DNA of 64,000 nucleotides, from contig NZ_JAGQBB010000011.1 of NCBI RefSeq assembly GCF_024345415.1, forward strand, positions 1-64,000. The letters are read 5' to 3'. Position 1 is the stretch's first letter. The number at the start of each line of letters is the position of its first letter. Below are positions 1 to 8,832 of the stretch, piece by piece. The translations under genes were made by a program, and so were the position numbers. Source of the stretch: Synechococcus sp. Tobar12-5m-g (lineage in GTDB: Bacteria; Cyanobacteriota; Cyanobacteriia; PCC-6307; Cyanobiaceae). Below the pieces are notes generated by a model. That model was not told the origin of the DNA. It saw only the letters and a program-made list of their open reading frames with translations, and ran no database searches.

Positions 1-114
1 GATCTGTTGGCTCGTCAGTGGTGCCGGCATCACCAGGGCCATGCGCATCGGCCCCAGGGTCAGCAGCCCCGCTCCCAACCGGCCAACGAGCTTGTCGCCA
101 ACCGGTCAACCTGA

Positions 115-705
115 TTGTCGCCGGACATCCGTGAAAAGGGTTGGCAGGAGGCGATCGAGGTGCTTGAGTTGGTACAGGCACGGAGTGAACGCCGGGTTCA
201 CCTCCTATTGATTGGTGAGGGAAGGGAAGCAGATCGCCTCAAGCGAAATACTAGGGTGAATGGAATTCATTTCCTTGGATTCAGGCCGAACATCCGTGGT
301 TTCTACGCCTGCTCTGATATCGGTATCCTGCCTACTTCTTATCCCGGCGAAAGTCAGCCACTCACTCTGATTGAGTGCCTTTCTGCTGGACGTCCATTCA
401 TTGCTTCCGATTTAGGAGAAATTCGCTCCATGCTGTCCGCGACAAGTGGCGAACTGGCCGGTGCTGCCATCCCATTGCAGGATGGAGCCGTTTCTTGTCA
501 GGTGTTTGCCGACACGATAGCTCTTTACCTTGCGCAGCCCGATATTCATGCCCATCACTGTTCTCTAGCCGTAAATGCAGCCAAGAAGTTCAACTCGGAT
601 GCGATGGCTGAAGCCTTTGAAACTATTTATCGCAAAGCCCTATCATCTGGTTCAAAAGGTTCTGCTCCGTTGGAGTTATCCAGGGGAGCTTCCCTAACCC
701 TCTAG
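115..705 (+). pseudogene. Glycosyltransferase family 4, C-terminal fragment
   Basis: This is the C-terminal GT-B half of a glycosyltransferase that adds sugars to a cell-surface polysaccharide. The readable part begins with EKGWQEAIE, continues through LLLIGEGREADRL and HFLGFRPNI, and contains the donor-binding stretch PGESQPLTLIECLSAGRP followed by IASDLGEIRSML. Family members are about 360-400 residues, whereas only about 195 remain, so the whole N-terminal acceptor domain is missing. The open frame can start only at a TTG next to the junction near position 115-125, which marks a recombination break rather than a natural start. The locus downstream (aminotransferase, Wzm, Wzt) supports a former role in polysaccharide synthesis. 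The domain call is firm; that it is non-functional is inferred from the truncation. Confidence 0.75.
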
Positions 706-730
706 CTTATTCCAGCTGGACTATTTTCAA

Positions 731-1843
731 TTATGCTGCATTCCTGATGATCTCGCAAGTCCGCTCAATCACCGAGGTCTCTTGCCCGGGATAGATCGGC
801 AGGCAGAGCACGCTCCGCGAGGCATTCCATGAACACGGAAACAATCTTCTGGAGTCAGTTCCGTTGAGATAGTGCTGATAGGGCTTGTGCTCTGGAATGA
901 GAGGATAGAAGTATCTGCGAGCATAGATCTTGTCTTTCCTCAGCTCTCTGACAATCCGTTCTCGGGAGATTTCGCCTGCTTTAAAGGCGATTGGAAAGTA
1001 TCCGAAGCTGCTTCTCTTGACTTCATTCGCCATTAAAAGAGAGATGGACTTCACGTCTTCCAAGCCTGAGAGATACATGTGTGCAATCTTCTTTCGAGCA
1101 GCCAGTATCTCTCCGATGTGGGGCAATCCTGCTAAGCCAACTGCAGCGTGCAACTCGCTCATCTTTGCATTAAGCCCATCTTCGATGACCGTGTCTTCAC
1201 CGGCAAAGCCAAAGTTTCTAGTCAGTCTGCATATCTGGGCAAGTTCAGAGTTATTGGTCAGGATCACCCCACCTTCAAAGGTATTGTATAGCTTCGTGGC
1301 ATGAAGGCTTATCACTGAAGCATCACCATGGCCAAAGAAGGTTCCACAATGGCAATCAGCCTTGAAGCAGTGGGCGGCATCGTAGATCAGTTTGAGCTGA
1401 TGCTCCTCTGCAAGGTTTTGCAGTCCTTCGACATCGCATGGAATTCCGTACACGTGTGTGGGCATGATGGCGCGTGTAGCAGAGGTCACCTTCCTCGCGA
1501 CATCCTCAGGGTCCAGTCCGAACGTGGTCGGATCGATATCGGCGAACACCGGCTTGCATCCCGCAAGCAAGATGGCCTGTGTTGTTGCCACAAAGCTGAA
1601 TGGGCTGGTGATTACTTCGCCGCTAACTTTCAGCGCCTTGAGGGCTACGGCAAGGCCAAGCGTGGCATTGCAAACCAGTAGCGCGTGTCTGGCGCCGAGT
1701 TCATGTTGGAGCTTTTCTTCCAGTTCCTGACATAAGGGCCCATTGTTTGTCAGGATGTGCGACGCCCAAATTCTCGACAGGTAAGGCTCCAGATCCTGTA
1801 GGGGGGGGAGAAATGGCTTGGTAACATGAATTTCTTCTTTCAT
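731..1843 (-). CDS. DegT/DnrJ/EryC1/StrS family sugar aminotransferase
   Basis: PLP-dependent aminotransferase of 370 residues that makes an amino sugar from a nucleotide-linked keto sugar. The family pattern is complete: LTNNGPLCQELEEKL near residue 31, the PLP-contacting aspartate in YDAAH (about D155), and the internal-aldimine lysine in SLHATKLYNTFEGG (about K184). The start ATG at 1843 leaves a normal-length N-terminus. The VioA-like sub-branch makes 4-amino-4,6-dideoxy sugars; a hexapeptide acetyltransferase that could acetylate such a sugar lies at 7846-8445, separated by insertion debris. The substrate cannot be fixed from sequence alone. Wzt and Wzm lie upstream on the same strand and may share its transcript. 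Confidence 0.88.
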   Translation of the reverse strand: MKEEIHVTKPFLPPLQDLEPYLSRIWASHILTNNGPLCQELEEKLQHELGARHALLVCNATLGLAVALKALKVSGEVITSPFSFVATTQAILLAGCKPVFADIDPTTFGLDPEDVARKVTSATRAIMPTHVYGIPCDVEGLQNLAEEHQLKLIYDAAHCFKADCHCGTFFGHGDASVISLHATKLYNTFEGGVILTNNSELAQICRLTRNFGFAGEDTVIEDGLNAKMSELHAAVGLAGLPHIGEILAARKKIAHMYLSGLEDVKSISLLMANEVKRSSFGYFPIAFKAGEISRERIVRELRKDKIYARRYFYPLIPEHKPYQHYLNGTDSRRLFPCSWNASRSVLCLPIYPGQETSVIERTCEIIRNAA

Positions 1844-2264
1844 TTCTGGTGCCTGCCCAGGGCGCCTGGGCTCAGCAGATGGGAAGGCTCCGATGAGGAA
1901 CTTCTTGAATCTTGGCCAGAGATCCCAGTCTTGATCAACACGAGCATGGCGCCTGCTGATAACTTCTCAATGGAGCTCCTGCTGATTGGCAGATCTGGCA
2001 TGTGCTTCTGAAAATGCGCACACCAATGCAAGGATGAACCTCTTGCGAGGGATTTGAAGTGCTCGGTGTTGCGATTTTCAATTCCAATCCTAGCCTTACC
2101 ATAGCAGTCTGGTCATCGGTGGCTGATCAAGGGAGCAGTGCTTGAAGGGACCCGCAATTCTTCTTGGACATGGTTTATCCGGGAAATCGTTAGAAAGCCT
2201 GGAAACGAATGCTCCTGGCATTGAAAGTTGATCCTTTTCTCATTCTGGTCAGGAGGTGTTAAGG
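1844..2264 (-). other. Gene-free leader between wzt and the aminotransferase
   Basis: About 420 bases without a recognisable gene in any frame. The composition is AT-richer than the core genome to the right. It probably carries the leader of the aminotransferase gene. No convincing promoter hexamer pair or terminator hairpin with a T-run was seen. Confidence 0.4.
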
Positions 2265-3599
2265 CTAGGCAATTGATACGTCAGCATCAATCCGAGTTAA
2301 GCCAAAAAGAGGTAGTGCTGAAGGCGTAATTGTGAGAACCTGGGCGAATGGGATCCAGTCGATTGGGCTGACTTCAAACGTTGTCGGATTAATGACGTTC
2401 GAAAGCATCACGGCAAGAACGTAGTCTCCTGGTTGTAGTTGTACGCGAAAACTCCACTTGATCGTTGCTGTTGTTCCAGTGGCTTCAGTCCATTGAAGGC
2501 CTTCAAGGAAGGAATCCGTGTAGGCAATGTCCAGTCCTTCTTTGTTTCGGAGCTGAATTGCCATCCCAGTTGCTGTTCCAATGTTGGCCATTTTCAATGA
2601 CACGGCGACATTCATGGTTTCGCCATGACCCACGCTGGCGCATCTTTGGTTGGTTTCATCACGAATATCAACTCCGAGTATGGCTCCAACGTGGGTTCCG
2701 GACCGTCCGACATCGGAATGCACTCCATGAGCTTCTTCTGGCTCGCTGTTGGGGTTCTGTTTTTGCCGACTACTTTCGTCTGAGGCGCCCTCCGTCGCTT
2801 CAATCTGCATGAAGTCTCTGAAGTATGCTTCACAGGCTCCTTGAATCGGGCCGAAGTAAGCCTGTCTTCCTTCCTTGAGATACAGACCAGTTGAGCAGAA
2901 GGACTTGACTGTATTCATGTCATGACTGACAAACAGAAGCATGGTGCCATCATCAATCAGACTGGCAATCTTTCGGCTGCACTGTTGCTGAAAGATGATG
3001 TCTCCGACGGCCAAAGCCTCGTCAATCACGAGAACTGCCGGCTTTACGTGAGCCATTACAGAAAAGGCTAGTCTGACGACCATGCCGCTGGAGTAGGTCT
3101 TTACTGGCTGATGCACGAAATCTCCGATGTCCGCAAACGCCAGAATATCGTCCAGTTTTTCCTGTGTTTCCTCATGGGTTAATCCCAAAAGGGATGCGTT
3201 CAGAAAAACGTTCTCCAAACCACTAAACTCTGGATTGAAGCCACTACCAAGTTCCAGCAATGCAGCCACACGTCCAATCACATTGACATGGCCTTGTGTG
3301 GGTGTGAGTGTGCCACAGATCAATTGGAGCAACGTGCTTTTACCACTGCCGTTCCGGCCGATAATGCCCATCGTTTCTCCTTGCCTGACTACAAAGCTGA
3401 CATTCTGTAAGGCCCAGAACTCTCTGTAGTATCGCTTTCTTCCTCGGACGAGAGCTTGTTTGAGCCGATCCGTTGGGTTGTTGTAAATGTGGTAGCACTT
3501 GCCAAGACCATCTACTTGAATGACCACATCATCGGCCTTTGTCTCAGAAGGCTTTTCCGCTGCGTCCAGCTCCTTCTCGTCGGCACACTCTTGACGCAT
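2265..3599 (-). CDS. wzt: Polysaccharide ABC exporter, ATPase subunit (Wzt type)
   Basis: ATPase that powers export of a finished undecaprenol-linked polysaccharide through the Wzm channel in the inner membrane. The nucleotide-binding domain has Walker A (GRNGSGKS), the KTYSSGM signature loop, Walker B (PAVLVIDEAL) and the switch histidine in FVSHD. After residue about 280 there is a linker and then a beta-rich C-terminal domain (VAVSLKMANIG, VQLQPGDYVLAVML) like the Wzt carbohydrate-binding domain that recognises the glycan end. The frame is open to 3734, but that would overlap the permease gene; the ATG at 3599 lies 14 bases after the permease stop and has a purine-rich AAGAGAG stretch upstream, so it was chosen (444 residues). 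It forms an operon with the Wzm gene. Confidence 0.9.
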   Translation of the reverse strand: MRQECADEKELDAAEKPSETKADDVVIQVDGLGKCYHIYNNPTDRLKQALVRGRKRYYREFWALQNVSFVVRQGETMGIIGRNGSGKSTLLQLICGTLTPTQGHVNVIGRVAALLELGSGFNPEFSGLENVFLNASLLGLTHEETQEKLDDILAFADIGDFVHQPVKTYSSGMVVRLAFSVMAHVKPAVLVIDEALAVGDIIFQQQCSRKIASLIDDGTMLLFVSHDMNTVKSFCSTGLYLKEGRQAYFGPIQGACEAYFRDFMQIEATEGASDESSRQKQNPNSEPEEAHGVHSDVGRSGTHVGAILGVDIRDETNQRCASVGHGETMNVAVSLKMANIGTATGMAIQLRNKEGLDIAYTDSFLEGLQWTEATGTTATIKWSFRVQLQPGDYVLAVMLSNVINPTTFEVSPIDWIPFAQVLTITPSALPLFGLTRIDADVSIA

Positions 3600-3612
3600 G
3601 GTTTCGACTCTC

Positions 3613-4440
3613 TTAGATGACGTCAGGGAAAGCACGTCGAGACTTTTCGAACATTCTGAAGGCTGCTTCACAGGCCAGTACGCCGAGGATGCTTCCAGCA
3701 ATGACATACGGGGCTGAGGGTAACTTACCATCAACCAATACTGCTCGAGTCTGCTCGATAACCAGTGCCAAGGGATTGAGATTCAGAATAGGTCTCCATT
3801 TGGCGGGCAAAGCAGTGATTGGGAAAAAGACGGGACTTAGATACATTAACATGCTCAACAGCACTCCAATTAGCTGGCCTATATCACGTAGAAAAACACC
3901 CAGGCTTGCGAGGATCCAGCTGATCGCCATCGTACCAAGCAGCAATGGCATCCATGCCAGAGGCAGAAGAATGGCGGTCAAGGGGATGGTTTTTAGGGAA
4001 GCGAGCTCGAAGAGTCCCAGAATCACCAGGCTGCAGGCCGCGTGAAAGACCGCATTTGCCAGCGAAACCGGCACCAGGATTGCCAGTGGAAACACCACTT
4101 TCTTGACATAGCTAGGATTTGCCAGCACGAGAGTTGGAGCTCTACTGACACATTCTGAAAACAGGTTGAAGACAATCAAACCTGTAAAGATGTTGATGGC
4201 GAAGACCAGTGGCCCATCGACATCTTGGCCTGCCCACCGCGCTTTGAATACCTGGGAAAAGACAAACGTATAGACAGCCAGCATCAGCAGCGGTTGAAGA
4301 ACCGTCCAGCCAACCCCGAGCAGAGAGCCACGGTACCGCCCCTGAACCTCCCGTTCGGTGAGTCGCCACAAGAGCTCTCGGCTTTGCCAGATGGACTGCT
4401 GAAATCGGAGCTTCATTTCGAGCCAGCATTTCATTTTCAC
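3613..4440 (-). CDS. wzm: Polysaccharide ABC exporter, permease subunit (Wzm type)
   Basis: Inner-membrane channel subunit of an ABC-2 polysaccharide exporter, 275 residues with about six hydrophobic segments. The cytoplasmic lead-in LLWRLTEREVQGRYRGS and the segment LLGVGWTVLQPLLMLAVY are typical of the family, as is LSPVFFPITALPAKWR followed by LNLNPLALVIEQTRAVL in the second half. It is immediately upstream of its ATPase. The pair would export an O-antigen-like glycan made by the nearby sugar-modifying enzymes and the now truncated glycosyltransferase. The first ATG of the frame is used; two further in-frame ATGs follow within ten codons, so the start is uncertain by a few residues. Confidence 0.9.
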   Translation of the reverse strand: MKMKCWLEMKLRFQQSIWQSRELLWRLTEREVQGRYRGSLLGVGWTVLQPLLMLAVYTFVFSQVFKARWAGQDVDGPLVFAINIFTGLIVFNLFSECVSRAPTLVLANPSYVKKVVFPLAILVPVSLANAVFHAACSLVILGLFELASLKTIPLTAILLPLAWMPLLLGTMAISWILASLGVFLRDIGQLIGVLLSMLMYLSPVFFPITALPAKWRPILNLNPLALVIEQTRAVLVDGKLPSAPYVIAGSILGVLACEAAFRMFEKSRRAFPDVI

Positions 4441-4909
4441 GTTATCCCATCGTCTGTTCGCACCCCTTCTCAGACCGTGTTCCTAAAACCCATATTGGCC
4501 CCCAAAAGGATTGTGGGCCGAGAGGCTCCGGCTGGCCCTTGCTCCCGTGCGATGACCTGACTCCTCGCTTCTACCTGGGATGGCACAGAACGATCCTGAA
4601 GAGGCAAACATTTCCGCACCTCACCCTACATCCAGTCATCGCATCGAATGGAGGCTGATCTGGTTGACCTGGATGTCTCTCACGAGGACATGAAGCTGCA
4701 TTCCCCGAGCGATTGGTTCTGGTGCAGCACCGTGTCACTGGCACCGCCACGCTGTTCACCGACACGGCCCAGTCTTCACTACTGAACCATACCGGGGTTT
4801 CTCAATCCCCCGGGGCCAGCTCCTCCAACTGGGTCTGTGATCCGGCCGTCCTCCTCCGTGACGTCGGCCCTCGGGACCGTTCAGCTCTCCGTCGTGGGTC
4901 AGGCATTCT
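4441..4909. other. Gene-free region at the left edge of the IS graveyard
   Basis: About 470 bases with only short unsupported frames on both strands. I recognise no protein family and see no RNA gene. It separates the exporter from the first insertion-sequence debris and is probably part of the rearranged zone. Confidence 0.4.
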
Positions 4910-5005
4910 TTAGAGCTTGGTCCCGAACACTTTCTCGTTGAAGTCCTTGGCACGCACACCGTCTTTAACCTCGATCTCGAACCAGTTAACCGCATTCAGT
5001 GCCAT
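4910..5005 (-). pseudogene. VOC/glyoxalase-fold protein, 31-residue N-terminal remnant
   Basis: An ATG at 5005 opens a 31-codon frame that begins MALNAVNWFEIEV and continues RAKDFNEKVFG before a TAA. This lines up with the first strand and helix of the intact VOC gene at 59893-60264 (MASNPVTWFELNV, RAKAFYGAVF). Everything after the first beta-alpha unit is missing, so it cannot form the metal-binding fold. It lies about 100 bases from an ISAs1 remnant. The homology is read directly from the two translations; that both derive from one duplicated or moved gene is inference. Confidence 0.7.
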
Positions 5006-5102
5006 GGTTTGGGGGTCTTGAGAGGAATCCGTTTAAGGTGCGATTCCTGAAGATCCTCCGCTCTGGTGTCTTGGCATACCCCGGGGCTGACTGAAAGTCA
5101 AT

Positions 5103-5482
5103 TCACCCTGTTCCTGCCGGGATGGCGCCAACCCAGCCGAGCATTCGGCAGATGTCATGCGCCACGGCCATCAGGCCAGCACGGATTGACCGAAAGCCAT
5201 TGCAGCGCAAGAGGTTCAGGGCCAGTGTGCGCAGCAGGGCCAGGACCTGAACACCATTGCGTTGGCTGCAGCGGTTTGCATCCTCACCGAGTTGGGTGTC
5301 ACGGGGCCAGTGCCACTGGTTTTCGATTGCCCACCACTGCCTGACCAGTCGTAGCAATGCTTTTGGGCTGGTGCGCAGGGTGGTGATGTAGACGCAGTCG
5401 GCCGGAGGCCATAGTAGTGGTCGTGGTGAAACGCCTTCCGATCTCGCCGGCCGGTGCTCACAAGCTCGATGATCCGCACCAC
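5103..5482 (-). pseudogene. ISAs1-family transposase, frameshifted C-terminal fragment
   Basis: C-terminal part of a DDE transposase of the ISAs1 family. One frame carries LVSTGRRDRKAFHHDHYYG; the next frame carries ITTLRTSPKALLRLVRQ, then WHWPRDTQLGEDANR and LLRTLALNLLRCNGFRSIRA, so there is a frameshift near 5400. The N-terminal two thirds, including most of the catalytic core, are absent. A second, clearly different ISAs1 fragment at 8461-8814 faces the opposite way. Confidence 0.85.
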
Positions 5483-5483
5483 A

Positions 5484-5600
5484 GGGCATGAGGGTTACGC
5501 CAAATCGAACAATGCCCGGCGCGGCATCGAGAAAGTCTTTGGCTGGATCAAACAGTTCGGCGGCCTGCGCCAGTTCCAGCTGCGGGGGCGGGACGCGCCA
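5484..5600 (+). pseudogene. IS5-type transposase, C-terminal fragment
   Basis: About 38 residues containing GHEGYAKSNNARRGIEKVF followed by GWIKQFGGLRQFQLRG, the conserved C-terminal block of IS5-group transposases. The frame then passes into unrelated sequence. An N-terminal piece of the same transposase type lies on the other strand at 7081-7188. Confidence 0.8.
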
Positions 5601-5866
5601 TCGCTGCCGAAGTGGAGCGCTGGGAGCTCCCCAGCCTGTCGGTGATCGAACGGACCCAGCTCACCCCTGAGCTGGGTCCGCAGCTGGCCGCCGCCCGGCG
5701 CGTGCTCTTCGTGGATACGGAAGCGGAAGCGGCGGCGGGCCCAGGTGGTTGGCGGCTGGAGCTTCGACTTCGTATCCCGGCGAAACTGCGGATCTCCAAC
5801 GATGAAGTTGTACAAGTCTTACAAAAACATCGTGCAGCCTTCCGTCTTTCTCTTCATGCGAGCTAG
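5588..5866 (+). pseudogene. Probable hydrogenase maturation protease (HoxW/HycI-like) fragment
   Basis: This frame starts inside the end of the IS5 piece and reads AGRAIAAEVERWELPSLSV, then TQLTPELGPQLAAARRVLFVD. That pattern (variable VAE..WxLP segment, QLTPEL, then a hydrophobic strand ending VD) matches the endopeptidase that trims the large subunit of NiFe hydrogenases after metal insertion. The upstream glycine-rich start with its first metal-binding residue is lost, and the match fades after about residue 60, where the frame runs into low-complexity sequence. No hydrogenase gene is seen in the window. The assignment rests on short motifs and should be taken as probable, not certain. Confidence 0.5.
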
Positions 5867-6073
5867 TTGATCTGATTGTGATGATACATCCGATTCATGC
5901 CTTGGCTGACTGGGCAGCACCCCTAAGCTCCAGCCCACTCAGAAAGCTCACTCGTGCTTCTAACGTTAAGCGTCTCTGGCGCACGGTAGCGCGGACGGAG
6001 CACCCTGTTGTTAGCATTCCATTATTTTCATAGGGTACTCTGTAATCTAAGCCATGCGGTCACTGCAAAGTGG

Positions 6074-6898
6074 TCAGAAGCCTTTCCAATAGTCCATGAA
6101 TCCATCCTTAAAACAGAACCAGTCACTTTGGAGTTCCTCGTTCAGGGTTTGAAGGCGTTCTGCAATGCGAGAATCTCTGTTCTTAAGCAAGACCCAGCAT
6201 TTGCTCTTTGGACAATAGATCGAGCAACGATATTGCCATTGCTCCATCAGGATTCCCATACTCTTGTTTGTGTGGAACGCGGTGTGAACGGGGGGGCGGA
6301 GATAGAACCACTCTGGATCTTTCGGCACGGTCTCACAAACAACCGTATGGAGAATAAGACAACCACCATCACCGTCTACCAGATGATTGACCTGGTCGAG
6401 ATGGTCTCGGCGCAGGACATGCTCGAACATCGCTGAGTTAATAACTGTCTTATAGGAGCTCAAGTCCTCTTTGTGAATGTATCTTGACCTGTCGCCATCG
6501 TGCACATACGGATCGAATATCGGCAGGTGCATTTGGAAATACCTCTCCAAGAGTCTACTCAGTGTTCCGTAGCCAGCAGCGTAGTCGATCATGCTCTCCA
6601 CATCGATAATACCGTTCTTGCTCAACAAACGCAGCATTAATGCCTGCTCTGGATAGGGCGGCTGGTTGCCCTTCCTTTCATTCTTCTGGTCTTCGAAATA
6701 GTGATGGCACTCACTATTCAGCATGGCCCATCGAGTCGGATCAAGGTCGGCGTGTGTTTTCGAGATAACGAAGCCACAACTCTTGCACTTGTGGTAATCC
6801 ACCGTGCCAATATCGCGCATGAACTGGTCAAAAGGATGTTCGGAATAAGTTTTCGAGAAGTAGTATTCGGTTTCTGATCCGCAAATCAAGCAAGGCAT
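6074..6898 (-). CDS. Class I SAM-dependent methyltransferase with N-terminal zinc motif
   Basis: Intact methyltransferase of 274 residues. The chosen ATG at 6898 places the family-typical CLICG zinc-knuckle cysteines at the very N-terminus, paired with CKSCGF about 50 residues later. The SAM-binding motif I is IDYAAGYGTLSRLLE, followed by an acidic strand end (PIFDPYV) and the motif around INSAMFEHVLRRDHL. This architecture is common among enzymes that methylate sugars or lipid-linked glycans in polysaccharide clusters; the acceptor is not known. The codon use is less GC-rich than the core genome and it lies between insertion-sequence remnants, which suggests transfer. It has no close co-directional partner. 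Confidence 0.8.
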   Translation of the reverse strand: MPCLICGSETEYYFSKTYSEHPFDQFMRDIGTVDYHKCKSCGFVISKTHADLDPTRWAMLNSECHHYFEDQKNERKGNQPPYPEQALMLRLLSKNGIIDVESMIDYAAGYGTLSRLLERYFQMHLPIFDPYVHDGDRSRYIHKEDLSSYKTVINSAMFEHVLRRDHLDQVNHLVDGDGGCLILHTVVCETVPKDPEWFYLRPPVHTAFHTNKSMGILMEQWQYRCSIYCPKSKCWVLLKNRDSRIAERLQTLNEELQSDWFCFKDGFMDYWKGF

Positions 6899-7080
6899 TT
6901 GAATCCTCCGTTTTGTTGTCACATCCATGCTAACGGTCGCAATCACCTGCCCGCAATGTGTACTGGCGAGAGCTCGTTTCAGGCCAACGGGAGTGCATGG
7001 TGGCGGATCAGGTGAATTGCGATGTTAGATGACCTGTAAGAAGTGACAACGCTTTCCTGCTTCTCTAGTTGAGCAACCCC

Positions 7081-7188
7081 ATGATCCGCCAACTTGCGAA
7101 TCCGCCTGAGCGGATGGATGGTCGGGATCCGCTCCTCGATCGAGACGTAGGAGAACAAGGAGCCGCTGCGCTCCTGCTTGCCTCGCAT
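7081..7188 (-). pseudogene. IS5-type transposase, N-terminal fragment
   Basis: From the ATG at 7188 the frame reads MRGKQERSGSLFSYVSIEER and then IPTIHPLRRIRKLAD, the standard start of this IS5-group transposase, before the homology stops after about 36 residues. It is on the opposite strand to the C-terminal fragment at 5484-5600, so the two are not simply the ends of one interrupted gene. Confidence 0.75.
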
Positions 7189-7191
7189 CAA

Positions 7192-7845
7192 CGAATGGGC
7201 AGTTGATCCATTCTCGCAGAGATTGCAGTGTTTTTCAGCGGACTCTTAAGCAGCCCTGCGGTGCTTCTGGGATCGGTAGTCCTGGCCACTACCACCGTGG
7301 CGATGGTGGCCAGACAGGTTACGAAAACCCTTGACCCGGCCGACAGCCCTAGACCTGTTGGCATTGCACAACTGGCGCTGTGCGCGGGGAGACAGGCCAA
7401 ATGGTAGTTGTGGTAGCTGTTGAGGCTGGGCTGGAAGGCTAGACTGAATTAGAAGTCTTTTCCAACCTCAAATAAAACGTTGGCAACCTAGCGCTGATCA
7501 TCACCCTTAAGCATTGTTGCGGCACATCCATCGGTGGCCTGCAGTCTGACATAATCAGCGGGTTCCATGGCTAGGCACATGGGCCTGCGCATCTACGAAG
7601 CACTTAATCCGGCTTGGGCGTGAATTCTTCATCAAATTGAACAAAATCAAATACTTAGCGAGCCAGATGCATCCGAGACAGTAAACAACTGAATATTATG
7701 CTCTGGCATACAAGTCGATCCAAACCTAGTGGCATGCATTCTCCTCCACTAACATCAGAAGGCAGACTTTTATAAGAATGAGATCAGCAAGCGAAGCGTA
7801 CCTTCAGAGACAAACAGTACACAGATCATTTCAGGGATTCCAGCG
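7192..7845. other. Gene-free region in the IS graveyard
   Basis: About 650 bases with no recognisable gene. The first 60 or so bases are probably the left end of the IS5-type element whose transposase starts at 7188. The rest holds only short frames without family resemblance. The last 100 bases are AT-rich and likely contain the promoter and leader of the acetyltransferase. Confidence 0.4.
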
Positions 7846-8445
7846 ATGAGCGATCCCGTGGGAGAAGGGCATAGCTCATTTTACTCAGAGAAGCAACTTT
7901 CGTCACTTGGATTAAAGTGCTATGGGAGCAATGTCCTCATCAGCAATAAGGCCTGCATCTACAAGCCAGATCAAATAAGCCTAGGAAGCTATGTACGCAT
8001 TGATGATTTCACGCTGTTAAGCGGAGGAAGCGGGATATCCATTGGAAACTTTGTTCATATCGGTGCCTATTCCGCGCTTTATGGGGGTGGAGGTATTTTG
8101 ATGGAGGATTTTTCTGGCCTAGCGCCAAGATGCACGGTTTTATCCGAAATGGATGATTTTTTAGGCAAGTCTTTAACCGGACCAACCATCCCACGAAAAT
8201 ACAAGCCATCATACAAAAGTGCAATTATTGTATTTCGCCAGCATTCCGGGCTTGGTGTTAATTCCACAATTCTGCCGGGTGTGGAATTGGGAGAGGGATC
8301 AGGCAGTGGCGCTCATACTCTGATAACTAAAGACTGCGAACCTTGGATGATGTACATTGGCAACCCGATTAATCGCGTAATAAGACGAAGCAAGAATATC
8401 TTGAAACTAAAGCATCAGTTCCTGGAGGAACTAGGCGAGATCTAG
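7846..8445 (+). CDS. Hexapeptide-repeat sugar acetyltransferase (WbbJ/VioB-like)
   Basis: Left-handed beta-helix acetyltransferase of 199 residues that transfers acetyl from acetyl-CoA to a sugar hydroxyl or amine. The hexapeptide turns are visible (ISLGSYVRIDDFTLLSGG, ISIGNFVHIGAYSALYGG), followed by the loop and active-site region RQHSGLGVNSTILPGVELG, whose histidine is the likely catalytic base, and the CoA-end signature PWMMYIGNPINRVI. The C-terminal helix KNILKLKHQFLEEL is also typical. It is lower in GC than the core genome. Together with the aminotransferase at 731-1843 it would form an N-acetylated amino sugar, although an O-acetyltransferase role is equally possible. Confidence 0.85.
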   Translation: MSDPVGEGHSSFYSEKQLSSLGLKCYGSNVLISNKACIYKPDQISLGSYVRIDDFTLLSGGSGISIGNFVHIGAYSALYGGGGILMEDFSGLAPRCTVLSEMDDFLGKSLTGPTIPRKYKPSYKSAIIVFRQHSGLGVNSTILPGVELGEGSGSGAHTLITKDCEPWMMYIGNPINRVIRRSKNILKLKHQFLEELGEI

Positions 8446-8460
8446 CAGAACTCAATCAAC

Positions 8461-8814
8461 ATGAAAGTCGCAGTGGAGGTGATTGCCTCCGGCACGCGTG
8501 ACGACAAGCCGTTCTCGGCCACCCACGTGTTCCTCTCGAGCCTGCGCGCCACTCCAGAAGCCTTGCTGCAACCGGTGCGAGATCGTTGGAGCATTGAGAG
8601 CTGGCACTGGATCCGTGACACCCAGCTCCATGAGGATGCCCACCGCTACCGGGGCAATGGTGCCGGCGCCCTGGCAACCCTCAGGACGGCAGCTCTCAAC
8701 CTGCTCCGGCTGGCTGGATCTCAGCAGATCCGCGCCGGCCTACAGGCCGTGTCCCGCGACATCAATCAGCTTCTGGGGATGGCCTGGCGACAGCCGAAGC
8801 AAAGCCCTTGCTGA
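8461..8814 (+). pseudogene. ISAs1-family transposase, C-terminal fragment
   Basis: Unbroken frame of 117 residues covering only the C-terminal end of an ISAs1 transposase: VIASGTRDDKPFSATHVFLS, SLRATPEALLQPVRDRWSIE, WHWIRDTQLHEDAHRY and LRTAALNLLRLAGSQQIRAG. It differs at many positions from the fragment at 5103-5482, so the two come from different family members. The ATG at 8461 is only an internal methionine of the original protein. Its downstream end abuts the amidase remnant. Confidence 0.85.
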
Positions 8815-8832
8815 CACTTTAAATCAGCCCTG

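Noticed and set aside
1-114. Possible minus-strand membrane-protein tail at the left edge
   Set aside because: About 30 hydrophobic codons without a stop or recognisable motif; too short to support.
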